Positions 1 to 6,437 are shown, numbered from the stretch's first letter. The stretch is DNA of 6,725 bases from Selenomonas sp. (GCA_015265235.1 JABZYJ010000104.1:1-6725); one strand, 5' to 3'. Numbers and translations: made by a program. The notes: generated from the letters alone by a model not told the origin.

Positions 1-33
1 CAATCTGGCATACCTTATTTTATCAGCGATTCC
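1..33 (+). mobile_element. Right end of a MITE-like palindromic repeat (copy 1, cut by window edge)
   Basis: These bases match the right end of the complete element at 4668-4828: 30 of 33 positions are identical to 4796-4828, with differences only at positions 11, 16 and 27. The copy ends in the terminal inverted repeat TTTATCAGCGATTCC and is followed at once by CTAG (34-37), a possible 4-bp target site. Its other end lies outside the window. It sits directly downstream of glnA, so transcription of glnA would run into it. The repeat identity is seen directly; the mobile-element reading is inferred from the full copy. Confidence 0.75.
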
Positions 34-1926
34 CTAGATCATATTCTTCTTGTAGATGTCGTAGAGGCTCTTCAGTTCCTCCATCTTCGCGTACATCTCG
101 AGCTGCAGCGCCGATGCCGTTGCATCATCGCCATCATTCAGTGCCTTGATCAGCAGGGTAAAGAGCGCCTTGTCGTCAATCGTATCCTTCGCGAGGTAGA
201 CGCGCAGGTCACGAATCTTGTTCCACATATAGGCATCCTGATCCGTCACGAAATCGCTCTTGATCTCCGTCATACGGCGAACGATATCGCGGTTCTCCGG
301 AATGATGCGGCTGATCAGCTCGATCTTCCAGCGCAGGAGAGCACCGGTACGGAACGAGTCAATGATGCGCGGCGTCAGCGTTCCGCCCGCCGTGATTACC
401 GCAAGCTTCTTCTCGTTGTGCTCAAAGCCGAGCATGTTCTCCCAGACCGTCGCGGGCGGCTTACCAAAGCGTGCATCGCGCTCCTCCGCCGTATAGTGCT
501 CAAAGACATCCTCCTCGCTCCGATAGGCACGGTCTGTCTCGAGGTAGAGCCCCTGCTCGCCCGGCTGCTTGGAAAGCTCGGCGAGCAGTTCCTCTGCCGT
601 GCGTCCCTTCGTGTGCAAAACGCCGTCGAGGATGGCGAGATACGAGGCGGCGAGGACGAAGTACGTATTCGAGTACGGATTCGTTGCACGCAGCTCAAAG
701 CGCGTAGCCAGCGGATTCTTGATATCGCGGATGAGGCTCACGAGCACCGTGCGGTTGCGCGCGGGGATCGCAGGCGTCGCGCCAAAGGACGTAACGATGC
801 AGACCGGCGCCTCAAAGCCCGGCTTTAGGCGGTTAAATGCGTCATTGGTCGCCGATACGAACGGATTGATGACCTCGTAGTTGCGCAGAAGCCCCATGAG
901 CGCACCATAGCCGACGGCGCTCATATAGTGTGCATTCTGATCATCTGCCGCAAAGAGATTGTGGCGTTTGCCGTCCTTCGTGATGGCCGCAAGGCTCAGA
1001 TGGGTATGCTCACCATTTCCCGCCAGTCCGATGAGCGGCTTTGCCTTGAAGTTCACCTCAAGCCCATAGAGACGGAAGATCTCGCGGACAAAGGTACGAA
1101 TGAAGAGCTCGTTGTCCGCCGCCTGTACCGCATCGTCATATTTCCAGTCGATCTCGATCTGCTCGCAGACATGGGTCATGCGGCCGGTATCGTCGATCTG
1201 CGCCTTCACGCCGCCGACCTCTTTATGCCCCATCTCCATGTGGAATCCATATTTTTCGAGCTGGATCAGGCACTCCTCAAGCGCCGAGCGCACGGCACCA
1301 TGCGTCCGCTCCCAGTACTGCTCGTTCATCACCTGCGACGCCGACATCTCCTCGATCGAGGCATTGTCATCGAGCGGCGTCTTGACCCAGAACTCGAGCT
1401 CCGTTGCGGAGGTGAATACGATATCCTCGATGTCCGCACCGTTCAGGCTCGGTGCCGCGGAGATCTTCGGATTCTCATGGAAGAACTTCAGCAGTTCCTT
1501 CTTTACGTAGACAAGCGTGTCCGTGAGCACAGCGCGGGGGTCGACGCGCTTTCCCTCATGCACGACAAAGGACGGGATGCGCAGCGTGCCGATCGGCAGC
1601 CCCGTCTCCTCATCCGAGCTCTCAGGGTTATAGTCCACAAACCAATTGACAGAGGGGTCAACGGGGAGATCTACCTTGGCGTTCTCGATCGTTGCGATCT
1701 TCGGCAGAACAACCGAGGAGCCGTCCGTCTGCACGGCCGTACCATTGTAGAAAGCGTCGATATCGTCGAGAAAAATTTGTACCGGAATCTTCTCATCCGT
1801 ATCATTTCCCGCCATATCAATGCCGACGAGTGAGACGAATCGCACCTCGGGATGCGCTTTCAGCTGGGCGACAATTTCCTCACGCGGTGTATGGGCAGGA
1901 ATTTTGTAGAGAAGTTCATTCATCAT
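34..1926 (-). CDS. glnA: Glutamine synthetase, class-I-like catalytic core with long C-terminal extension
   Basis: This cytoplasmic enzyme makes glutamine from glutamate, ammonia and ATP and is central to ammonium assimilation. Motifs, numbered from the chosen start: DGSS at 68-71 as in the GSI N-terminal domain; DPRAVL near 129-134; ATELEFW at 173-179, with metal-binding glutamates; HKEVGG at 234-239; GNGEHTHLSL at 303-312, covering the ATP/metal histidine; the substrate-loop-like NRLKPGFEAPV at 365-375; NRTVLVSLIR at 391-400; and RFELRATNPYSNTYF at 409-423. At 630 residues it is much longer than typical GSI (about 440-470); the extra length is mainly a charged, probably helical C-terminal part after about residue 435. 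No NLYDLPPEE-like adenylylation site is visible. The start at 1926 is chosen because AAGGA lies 8 nt upstream; the adjacent ATG at 1923 is equally possible. An in-frame extension to 1995 would cover the promoter. The glnA assignment is secure at family level, less so at subclass. Confidence 0.9.
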   Translation of the reverse strand: MMNELLYKIPAHTPREEIVAQLKAHPEVRFVSLVGIDMAGNDTDEKIPVQIFLDDIDAFYNGTAVQTDGSSVVLPKIATIENAKVDLPVDPSVNWFVDYNPESSDEETGLPIGTLRIPSFVVHEGKRVDPRAVLTDTLVYVKKELLKFFHENPKISAAPSLNGADIEDIVFTSATELEFWVKTPLDDNASIEEMSASQVMNEQYWERTHGAVRSALEECLIQLEKYGFHMEMGHKEVGGVKAQIDDTGRMTHVCEQIEIDWKYDDAVQAADNELFIRTFVREIFRLYGLEVNFKAKPLIGLAGNGEHTHLSLAAITKDGKRHNLFAADDQNAHYMSAVGYGALMGLLRNYEVINPFVSATNDAFNRLKPGFEAPVCIVTSFGATPAIPARNRTVLVSLIRDIKNPLATRFELRATNPYSNTYFVLAASYLAILDGVLHTKGRTAEELLAELSKQPGEQGLYLETDRAYRSEEDVFEHYTAEERDARFGKPPATVWENMLGFEHNEKKLAVITAGGTLTPRIIDSFRTGALLRWKIELISRIIPENRDIVRRMTEIKSDFVTDQDAYMWNKIRDLRVYLAKDTIDDKALFTLLIKALNDGDDATASALQLEMYAKMEELKSLYDIYKKNMI

Positions 1927-1954
1927 GCATACCATCCTTTTCCTAGAAGATACC

Positions 1955-1988
1955 GAACGGGTTCTCCCGTCCACGCGGTAAAACCACG
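1955..1988 (-). promoter_or_regulatory. Two consecutive hairpins in the glnA 5' leader
   Basis: The transcribed (minus) strand between the predicted start of transcription and the glnA ribosome binding site can form two hairpins. The first, at 1988-1974, has a 6-bp stem with one G-U pair, closing GGT-TTT-ACC. The second, at 1972-1955, is GGACGGG-AGAA-CCCGTTC, a 7-bp stem with one G-U pair and an AGAA tetraloop. Neither is followed by a U tract, so they are not intrinsic terminators. They could stabilise the mRNA or control translation; no known riboswitch class is recognised. Confidence 0.4.
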
Positions 1989-1993
1989 CGCCC

Positions 1994-2023
1994 ATCTTAC
2001 CATTTTTCAGCGTGGATTGTAAA
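1994..2023 (-). promoter_or_regulatory. Putative sigma-70-type promoter of glnA
   Basis: On the minus strand, TTTACA (2023-2018) and TAAGAT (1999-1994) are separated by 18 nt, with TGG immediately before the -10 (an extended -10). The transcription start would fall near 1987, giving a leader of about 60 nt. The promoter lies between the permease stop codon and glnA, so glnA can be transcribed separately from the transporter genes. It resembles the polymerase promoter at 4869-4898 in -35 sequence, spacer length and TGn. Confidence 0.55.
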
Positions 2024-2069
2024 GCGATTGAGAGATGTATTCACAGGCTTAATCCTCTCCTAATAGCGT

Positions 2070-2816
2070 CTACTGCCGGTTCCACGCGCACAGCCGACGC
2101 TCTGCCAGATCGAGCAGGATGAAGAGCAGCAGCCCGATTGTACTCAGCACGACGATGCCGGCGTACATATCGAGGTAGTTCACGCGCAGCCACGCGTCCA
2201 TGATGTAGTAGCCGATACCGTACTTCGTGCCGAAGGTCTCCGTAAAGAAGAGGACGGAGATCGCCGTTGCCATCGCCACGCGCACAGCCGTGATGAACTT
2301 CGGCAGCGAGGCGGGCACGATGATGTGGCGCACCATCTGTCCGAACGACGCGCCGAGCACGCGCAGGGGGAAATATGTGGCCGGCGGAATCGCGGCGACG
2401 GCATCGCGTACCGTGACGATCACCTGAAAGACGATGATGAGAAAGACCAGCAGCAGCTTGCTCGTCTCCCCGACGCCAAAAAGCAGCATGACGACAGGCA
2501 GGAGGGCGATCTTCGGGATGGGATAGGTCAGATAGAGGATCGGTGCGAGGAGATGATTGACACGCCGAAAATAGCCCATCAGGATGCCGAGCGGATAGCC
2601 GACGGCAACGGCGGCAAGCACGCCCACAGTAATCCGCATCAGGCTGTACGCCGCGTGAATGGCAATCGTCCCTGTGAATGTCGCCGTCAATCGGAAAAAC
2701 ACCTGCACGGGCGATGGGATCACAGGCTTTTGAAAGAGCTCCGCCGCACCCGCCCAAAGGAGAATACAGGCGAGCATCCCGACGGCGATCATCCGCAGTG
2801 AGAATTTCTCCATCAT
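2070..2816 (-). CDS. ABC transporter permease, TauC/SsuC (nitrate/sulfonate/taurine) type
   Basis: This is the inner-membrane permease of an ABC importer. The 248-residue protein is strongly hydrophobic, with about six membrane segments: roughly residues 6-26, 56-80, 91-113, 119-138, 174-195 and 218-236. The EAA-type cytoplasmic loop that contacts the ATPase is at about 151-173, with the typical LGASFGQMVRHIIVPASLP core. The proline after the N-terminal segment (PVIPSP, 31-36) is common in the SsuC/TauC/ThiX group. Its start overlaps the ATPase stop codon (ATGA), so translation is probably coupled. Two ATG codons (2816 and 2813) follow GGAGG; spacing is 4 nt to the first and 7 nt to the second, so the second could be the true start. 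The substrate cannot be inferred: sulfonates, taurine, nitrate or thiamine precursors are all handled by this family. Confidence 0.88.
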   Translation of the reverse strand: MMEKFSLRMIAVGMLACILLWAGAAELFQKPVIPSPVQVFFRLTATFTGTIAIHAAYSLMRITVGVLAAVAVGYPLGILMGYFRRVNHLLAPILYLTYPIPKIALLPVVMLLFGVGETSKLLLVFLIIVFQVIVTVRDAVAAIPPATYFPLRVLGASFGQMVRHIIVPASLPKFITAVRVAMATAISVLFFTETFGTKYGIGYYIMDAWLRVNYLDMYAGIVVLSTIGLLLFILLDLAERRLCAWNRQ

Positions 2817-3562
2817 GCCCCCTCCCCCGCGATCTTTTCGCGCAATGTCTGCCCCATGGCGGAGAACGCCGGAGACCCACGGCGTGCGGTATCGCCGACA
2901 AATGCGTTGTCGATCACCTCGACGATACGGCCGGGTTTTCCGCGCATAACGGCAATGCGGTCGGCCAGCATCAGTGCTTCCTCCACGTAATGCGTCACGA
3001 GCAGGGTTGTCACCGCATACTTCCTGCGGAGGGAGAGGAACACCTCCTGCATCGCCTCGCGCGTAATCGCGTCGAGCGCGGAGAACGGCTCATCCATCAG
3101 GAGAAGATCGGGGGCGAGAAAGAATACGCGCGCCAGTCCGACGCGCTGCTGCTGTCCGCCCGACAGCTCATGCGGATAGCGCGTCAGCAAGTCTTTCAGG
3201 CCCAGCTCATCGACCAATGCGTCCAGCCGCTCCGCATCTTCATCGCGGCGGATGCCCTTGATCTCTGCCGCAAGCAGGATGTTTTCACGTACTGTTTTCC
3301 ATGCAAGGAGCCCATAGTTCTGCGGGAGAAACCCGATCCGCAGGGTACGCGGATCAATGGGCGCACCGCCGCAGGTCACCTGCCCCGAGGTCGGATGAAG
3401 AAGCCCTGCACCAACGCGCAGGAGCGTTGACTTGCCGCAGCCCGATGCACCGATCAGGGCGAGCACCGTGCTGCGATCCAGCTGGACGGACACATCCGCG
3501 AGCGCATGGACCGTATCGTCCCCGCACCCGTAGTCCACAGAGACATCCTTAAAAGAGAGCAC
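2813..3562 (-). CDS. ABC transporter ATP-binding protein, SsuB/TauB type
   Basis: This ATPase powers the import system whose permease is encoded just downstream. In the 249-residue product, all nucleotide-binding motifs are intact: Walker A GASGCGKST (38-46), Q-loop Q81, signature LSGGQQQR (133-140), Walker B LLLMDEP (153-159), D-loop SALD (161-164) and the switch histidine H191. The start is a GTG at 3562, chosen because AGGAGG lies 7 nt upstream and the protein begins where SsuB-like ATPases usually begin (LSFKDVSVDYG). The reading frame stays open upstream to 3997 but that stretch only runs across rfbB in another frame. It lies 61 nt downstream of rfbB on the same strand and may be cotranscribed with it. 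No periplasmic binding protein gene is present, so the importer is incomplete within this window. Confidence 0.9.
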   Translation of the reverse strand: MLSFKDVSVDYGCGDDTVHALADVSVQLDRSTVLALIGASGCGKSTLLRVGAGLLHPTSGQVTCGGAPIDPRTLRIGFLPQNYGLLAWKTVRENILLAAEIKGIRRDEDAERLDALVDELGLKDLLTRYPHELSGGQQQRVGLARVFFLAPDLLLMDEPFSALDAITREAMQEVFLSLRRKYAVTTLLVTHYVEEALMLADRIAVMRGKPGRIVEVIDNAFVGDTARRGSPAFSAMGQTLREKIAGEGA

Positions 3563-3586
3563 GCATTTTCCTCCTATGTACGCCGG

Positions 3587-3629
3587 GCATGACGCCTGTA
3601 TCCGCACAGAGGAGCTGACTGCGTCATGC
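3587..3629 (-). repeat. Perfect 9-bp inverted repeat across the rfbB stop codon
   Basis: GCATGACGC at 3587-3595 and its exact reverse complement GCGTCATGC at 3621-3629 are separated by 25 nt. One arm contains the rfbB stop codon (3624-3626), and the loop contains a smaller stem, CTGT/ACAG (3596-3609). On the minus strand no U tract follows, so it is not a standard intrinsic terminator. It may be an mRNA processing or stability element between rfbB and the ABC genes, or an operator; either is inference. Confidence 0.4.
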
Positions 3630-4631
3630 TTCGGCATTTCGTTTCTCATAGACACCGCTGAGGATGTCCTCCCACCACGACGTATGGTCACGATACCACG
3701 CAACAACCGCCTCAATGCCGTCATCGAATTTCGTCTGCGGCTGCCAGCCGAGTTCCCGTCCGATCTTGGTCGGATCGATGGCATAGCGGCGATCATGCCC
3801 CTTGCGATCCGTGACGTAGGAGATCTGTTCCTCTCCCCTGCCCAGAACGCGCAGGATCGTACGGACGACATCGATATTGGAGCGCTCATTGTGCCCGCCA
3901 ACGTTATAGACAGAGCCTTCCGCCCCACGGCGCACAATCGCATCAATCGCACTGCAGTGATCGTCCACATGCAGCCAATCACGGACATTCTTTCCATCGC
4001 CGTAGACGGGGAGCTGTTCTCCCTTCATGGCGCGGATGACCATGAGTGGGATCAATTTTTCGGGGAACTGGAACGCACCGTAATTATTGGAGCAGCGCGA
4101 GATCGTCACGGGAACACCATAGGTACGCGCATACGCCTGCACGAGCAGATCTGCCGACGCCTTGGAGGAGGAGTAGGGACTGGAGGTGTGCAGCGGTGTC
4201 TCCTCCGTAAAGAGGAGATCGGGGCGATCCAGCGGAAGATCGCCATATACCTCGTCCGTCGATACCTGATGATAGCGTTTGATGCCATATTTGCGGCACG
4301 CGTCGAGCAGGATGCTCGTGCCGATGATATTCGTCTGAAGGAAAATCTCGGGCGTCTCAATCGAGCGATCCACATGTGACTCCGCCGCGAAGTTCACGAC
4401 CACATCGGGTTTCTCGCGCGCAAAGAGTGCATAGACCGCCGCGCGGTCGGCAATGTCGCCGCGCACAAAGGTGAACTGCGAGGACTTCCTTGCCTCGGCA
4501 AGGGTCGCAATATTCCCCGCATAGGTCAGAGCGTCATAGCAGACGATCTGATCCTCCGGATGCTCACGCAGTTCATAGTAGACAAAATTGGCGCCGATAA
4601 ATCCTGCGCCGCCCGTAACGATCATCTTCAT
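3624..4631 (-). CDS. rfbB: dTDP-glucose 4,6-dehydratase
   Basis: RfbB (RmlB) converts dTDP-glucose to dTDP-4-keto-6-deoxyglucose, the second step of dTDP-L-rhamnose synthesis, for surface polysaccharides. It belongs to the extended short-chain dehydrogenase family. In 335 residues (usual family length) it shows the NAD-binding TGGAGFIG (6-13), AAESHVDRS (82-90), the catalytic triplet region STDEVYG (124-130; T125, D126, E127), the active-site pair Y153 and K157 in YSSSK, NNYGAFQFPEK (182-192; most relatives have proline where A186 stands), VRDWLHVDDH (216-225) and GHDRRYAID (278-286). The start is supported by GGAGG 8 nt upstream. The other rml genes (rfbA, rfbC, rfbD) are absent from the window, so it may stand apart from them. 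It diverges from the polymerase cassette across a 288-nt gap holding the palindromic element, and no convincing promoter was found for it. Confidence 0.95.
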   Translation of the reverse strand: MKMIVTGGAGFIGANFVYYELREHPEDQIVCYDALTYAGNIATLAEARKSSQFTFVRGDIADRAAVYALFAREKPDVVVNFAAESHVDRSIETPEIFLQTNIIGTSILLDACRKYGIKRYHQVSTDEVYGDLPLDRPDLLFTEETPLHTSSPYSSSKASADLLVQAYARTYGVPVTISRCSNNYGAFQFPEKLIPLMVIRAMKGEQLPVYGDGKNVRDWLHVDDHCSAIDAIVRRGAEGSVYNVGGHNERSNIDVVRTILRVLGRGEEQISYVTDRKGHDRRYAIDPTKIGRELGWQPQTKFDDGIEAVVAWYRDHTSWWEDILSGVYEKRNAEA

Positions 4632-4667
4632 AGCTGATTCCTCCGCATCTTTCTATATCCTCTTTTA

Positions 4668-4828
4668 GGAAGCACTGATAAATTCGGTACAACCATCTTG
4701 ACGCATCTTTTTTGCCCGCACTTCGGCGGAAAATCCTCCACAGAGCACCACTCTGCGTCCGGTTTTCCACCTCGTTCGGACGAAAAAATCTACGCCAATC
4801 TGGCAGACCTCATTTTATCAGTGATTCC
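4668..4828 (+). mobile_element. Complete 161-bp palindromic MITE-like element
   Basis: The element begins GGAAGCACTGATAAA (4668-4682) and ends TTTATCAGTGATTCC (4814-4828); these ends are inverted repeats matching at 14 of 15 positions. The symmetry extends inward without gaps: by hand count about 49 of 80 positions pair across the whole length, including a six-base T run opposite a six-base A run and GGAAAA opposite TTTTCC. A perfect hairpin, CAGAG-CACCA-CTCTG (4741-4755), lies exactly at the centre (4748). TTTA flanks both sides (4664-4667 and 4829-4832), a possible 4-bp target duplication. It encodes no credible protein. The right end recurs at 1-33. GGAAG-type ends with 4-bp target sites recall the IS5 group, but which transposase would move it is inference. 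Confidence 0.75.
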
Positions 4829-4838
4829 TTTATTTTCG

Positions 4839-4851
4839 ACGTGCCTCACGT
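4839..4851 (+). repeat. Small perfect hairpin upstream of the polymerase promoter
   Basis: ACGTG-CCT-CACGT forms a perfect 5-bp stem with a 3-nt loop, followed on the plus strand by a pyrimidine-rich run (TTTCCCTTCTTTCCC). It lies between the palindromic element and the -35 box at 4869. It may be a protein-binding dyad or chance; the remaining sequence between 4829 and 4868 shows nothing else recognisable. Confidence 0.25.
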
Positions 4852-4868
4852 TTTCCCTTCTTTCCCGA

Positions 4869-4898
4869 TTTACAAACAGCAAACGCATGTGCTATGAT
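4869..4898 (+). promoter_or_regulatory. Putative promoter of the Y-family polymerase cassette
   Basis: TTTACA (4869-4874) and TATGAT (4893-4898) are separated by 18 nt, with TGC just before the -10 (an extended -10). The predicted transcription start is near 4905, at or beside the ribosome binding site AAGGAGGG (4905-4912), so the mRNA leader would be only about 15 nt. Confidence 0.65.
4880..4893 (+). promoter_or_regulatory. Candidate LexA/DinR (SOS) operator
   Basis: CAAACGCATGTGCT agrees with the Bacillus-type DinR box CGAACRNRYGTTYC at 10 of its 13 specified positions. It fills the spacer between -35 and -10 and overlaps the first base of the -10, where a repressor would block RNA polymerase. 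A damage-inducible polymerase downstream makes SOS control plausible. The match is imperfect (second, twelfth and last positions differ) and the LexA box of this lineage may not be the Bacillus one. Confidence 0.4.
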
Positions 4899-4919
4899 AG
4901 AACTAAGGAGGGATACCGC

Positions 4920-6437
4920 ATGACGAACCGCACCTACATCGCGATCGATCTAAAATCCTTCTATGCCTCGGTGGAATGCATCGAGCGCGGTCTGAATCCG
5001 CTGACGACGCATCTCGTCGTCGCAGACGAAAGCCGCACGACGAAGACGATCTGCCTTGCCGTATCCCCTGCGCTCAAAATGCACGGCATCGGCGGACGCC
5101 CGCGCCTTTTTGAGGTCGTCCGCGCCGTGCGGAACGCAAACGCCAAGCGGAAATACCGTGCGCCGCAGCACAAGCTCACGGGTGAGACAACGGATGCGAC
5201 AGAGCTCGCCGCATCTCCGCACCTCGGCATCGCCTACCACATTGCCCCGCCGCGCATGGCACTCTACGTCGCATACAGCGTGCGCGTCTATGAGGTCTAT
5301 CTGCGGCATATCGCGCCGGCGGACATCCACATCTACTCCATCGACGAGGTGTTCATCGACGCGACGAGCTATCTGGACACCCTGCATATCTCCGCACACG
5401 ACTTTGCCCTGCGCCTCATCCGCGAGGTACTGCAGGAGACCGGTGTTACCGCGACCGCCGGCATCGGGACGAATCTCTACCTGGCAAAGATCGCCATGGA
5501 TATCGTCGCCAAGCGCATGAAGCCCGATGCGGACGGGGTACGTGTGGCACAGCTGGATGAGCTGAGCTATCGGCATGCGCTCTGGGCGCATCGCCCGCTC
5601 ACGGACTTCTGGCGCATCGGCAGGGGCTACGCTGCAAAGCTCGAGGCAAACGGCCTCTATACCATGGGCGATATTGCACGCTGCTCCCTCGGCAAGGCGT
5701 CTGAGCACTATAACGAGGATCTGCTCTATCGTCTCTTTGGCGTACAGGCAGAGCTGCTCATCGACCATGCCTGGGGCATCGAGACGACGCGCATGGAGGA
5801 CATCAAGCACTATCGTCCCAAGTCGCGCAGCATCCACCACGGACAGGTGCTGCAAATGCCGTACACCACCGACAAGGCGCGCCTCGTCGTGTGGGAGATG
5901 ACGGATGCGCTCGCGCACGATCTCGCCGTAAAGCACCTCACCTGTGACCGCATTGAGCTAACCATCGGCTACGATGTGGAGTCCCTCACGCGCCCGGAGA
6001 TCCGTTCTCTCTACCATGGCCGGATTCGGACGGATCGATATGGCCGCAGTGTCCCGTGGCCGTCACATGGACACTGCATTGTGGAGCGTGGTGCGCCGCC
6101 GCGTGCATTGATGAATGCCCTGACCCATCTCTATGATACGATTGTGAACCCGCATCTGCTCATCCGACGCATCACGATTTCTGCGCAGCACCTTCGGACA
6201 ATCGAGCAGCACAGTGCCGATGCGGAGCAGCTGGATCTATTCTCTGCCGACGAGGCCGCAGGCACTGTGTTGACGGAGGAGGAGCGCCGCGCACAGGAAA
6301 AGGAAAAGGCACTTCATGCCGCCGTTGTTGCCATCAAGCAGGCCTATGGGAAGAATGCCATCCTGCGCGGGGCAAACTTTATCGACGGTGCAACCATGCG
6401 CCAGCGCAACGGACAGATCGGCGGACACAAAGCATAG
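4920..6437 (+). CDS. Y-family translesion DNA polymerase (UmuC/UvrX/DinB-like)
   Basis: This is an error-prone polymerase that copies past DNA lesions, probably during the SOS response. In 505 residues it carries the catalytic AID (D10), FYASVE (14-19) with Y15 as the likely steric gate against ribonucleotides, the catalytic D142-E143 in YSIDEVFID (139-147), and GIGTNLYLAKIAMD (181-194). A sliding-clamp-binding motif QLDLF sits at 437-441 after the little-finger region. The protein is longer than DinB or UmuC (about 350-425); the extra part includes TDRYGRSVPW (371-380) and the tail RNGQIGGHKA (496-505), which I recall from long Firmicutes members often mis-annotated as DNA methylase. The start is set by AAGGAGG 8 nt upstream; an in-frame extension to 4698 runs through the palindromic element and the promoter and is not real. 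The YolD-like gene follows after 29 nt. Confidence 0.92.
   Translation: MTNRTYIAIDLKSFYASVECIERGLNPLTTHLVVADESRTTKTICLAVSPALKMHGIGGRPRLFEVVRAVRNANAKRKYRAPQHKLTGETTDATELAASPHLGIAYHIAPPRMALYVAYSVRVYEVYLRHIAPADIHIYSIDEVFIDATSYLDTLHISAHDFALRLIREVLQETGVTATAGIGTNLYLAKIAMDIVAKRMKPDADGVRVAQLDELSYRHALWAHRPLTDFWRIGRGYAAKLEANGLYTMGDIARCSLGKASEHYNEDLLYRLFGVQAELLIDHAWGIETTRMEDIKHYRPKSRSIHHGQVLQMPYTTDKARLVVWEMTDALAHDLAVKHLTCDRIELTIGYDVESLTRPEIRSLYHGRIRTDRYGRSVPWPSHGHCIVERGAPPRALMNALTHLYDTIVNPHLLIRRITISAQHLRTIEQHSADAEQLDLFSADEAAGTVLTEEERRAQEKEKALHAAVVAIKQAYGKNAILRGANFIDGATMRQRNGQIGGHKA

Noticed and set aside
928..1833. 301-codon open frame on the plus strand, antisense to glnA
   Set aside because: It lies wholly inside the well-supported glutamine synthetase gene, has no ribosome binding site or recognisable motifs, and is explained by the GC-rich codon pattern of the opposite strand.
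1927..1995. N-terminal extension of glutamine synthetase
   Set aside because: It overlaps the -10 region and the leader hairpins; AAGGA points to 1926 or 1923.
2024..2069. Intrinsic terminator after the permease gene
   Set aside because: GAGAG and CTCTC can pair, but with a long loop and no following T run on the minus strand; too weak to call.
2041..2901. 286-codon minus-strand frame overlapping the permease
   Set aside because: It is an arginine/histidine-rich out-of-frame translation of the permease and ATPase genes, without motifs.
3563..3997. N-terminal extension of the ATPase, or a fusion with an upstream domain
   Set aside because: The stretch overlaps the 3' part of rfbB in another frame, and a good ribosome binding site precedes the GTG at 3562.
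3576..4379. 267-codon open frame on the plus strand, antisense to rfbB
   Set aside because: It is a mirror frame of rfbB, whose motifs are complete; no family resemblance was seen.
4645..4667. Promoter for rfbB (TATAGA at 4657-4652, minus strand)
   Set aside because: The predicted start would fall on the ribosome binding site and no acceptable -35 is present at the right distance.
4698..4919. 74-residue N-terminal extension of the polymerase
   Set aside because: It runs through the palindromic element, the promoter and the ribosome binding site; the conserved N-terminus begins at 4920.
4950..5936. 328-codon open frame on the minus strand, antisense to the polymerase gene
   Set aside because: It is a mirror frame of an intact gene with all catalytic motifs; the arginine-rich, low-complexity composition is typical of such shadows.
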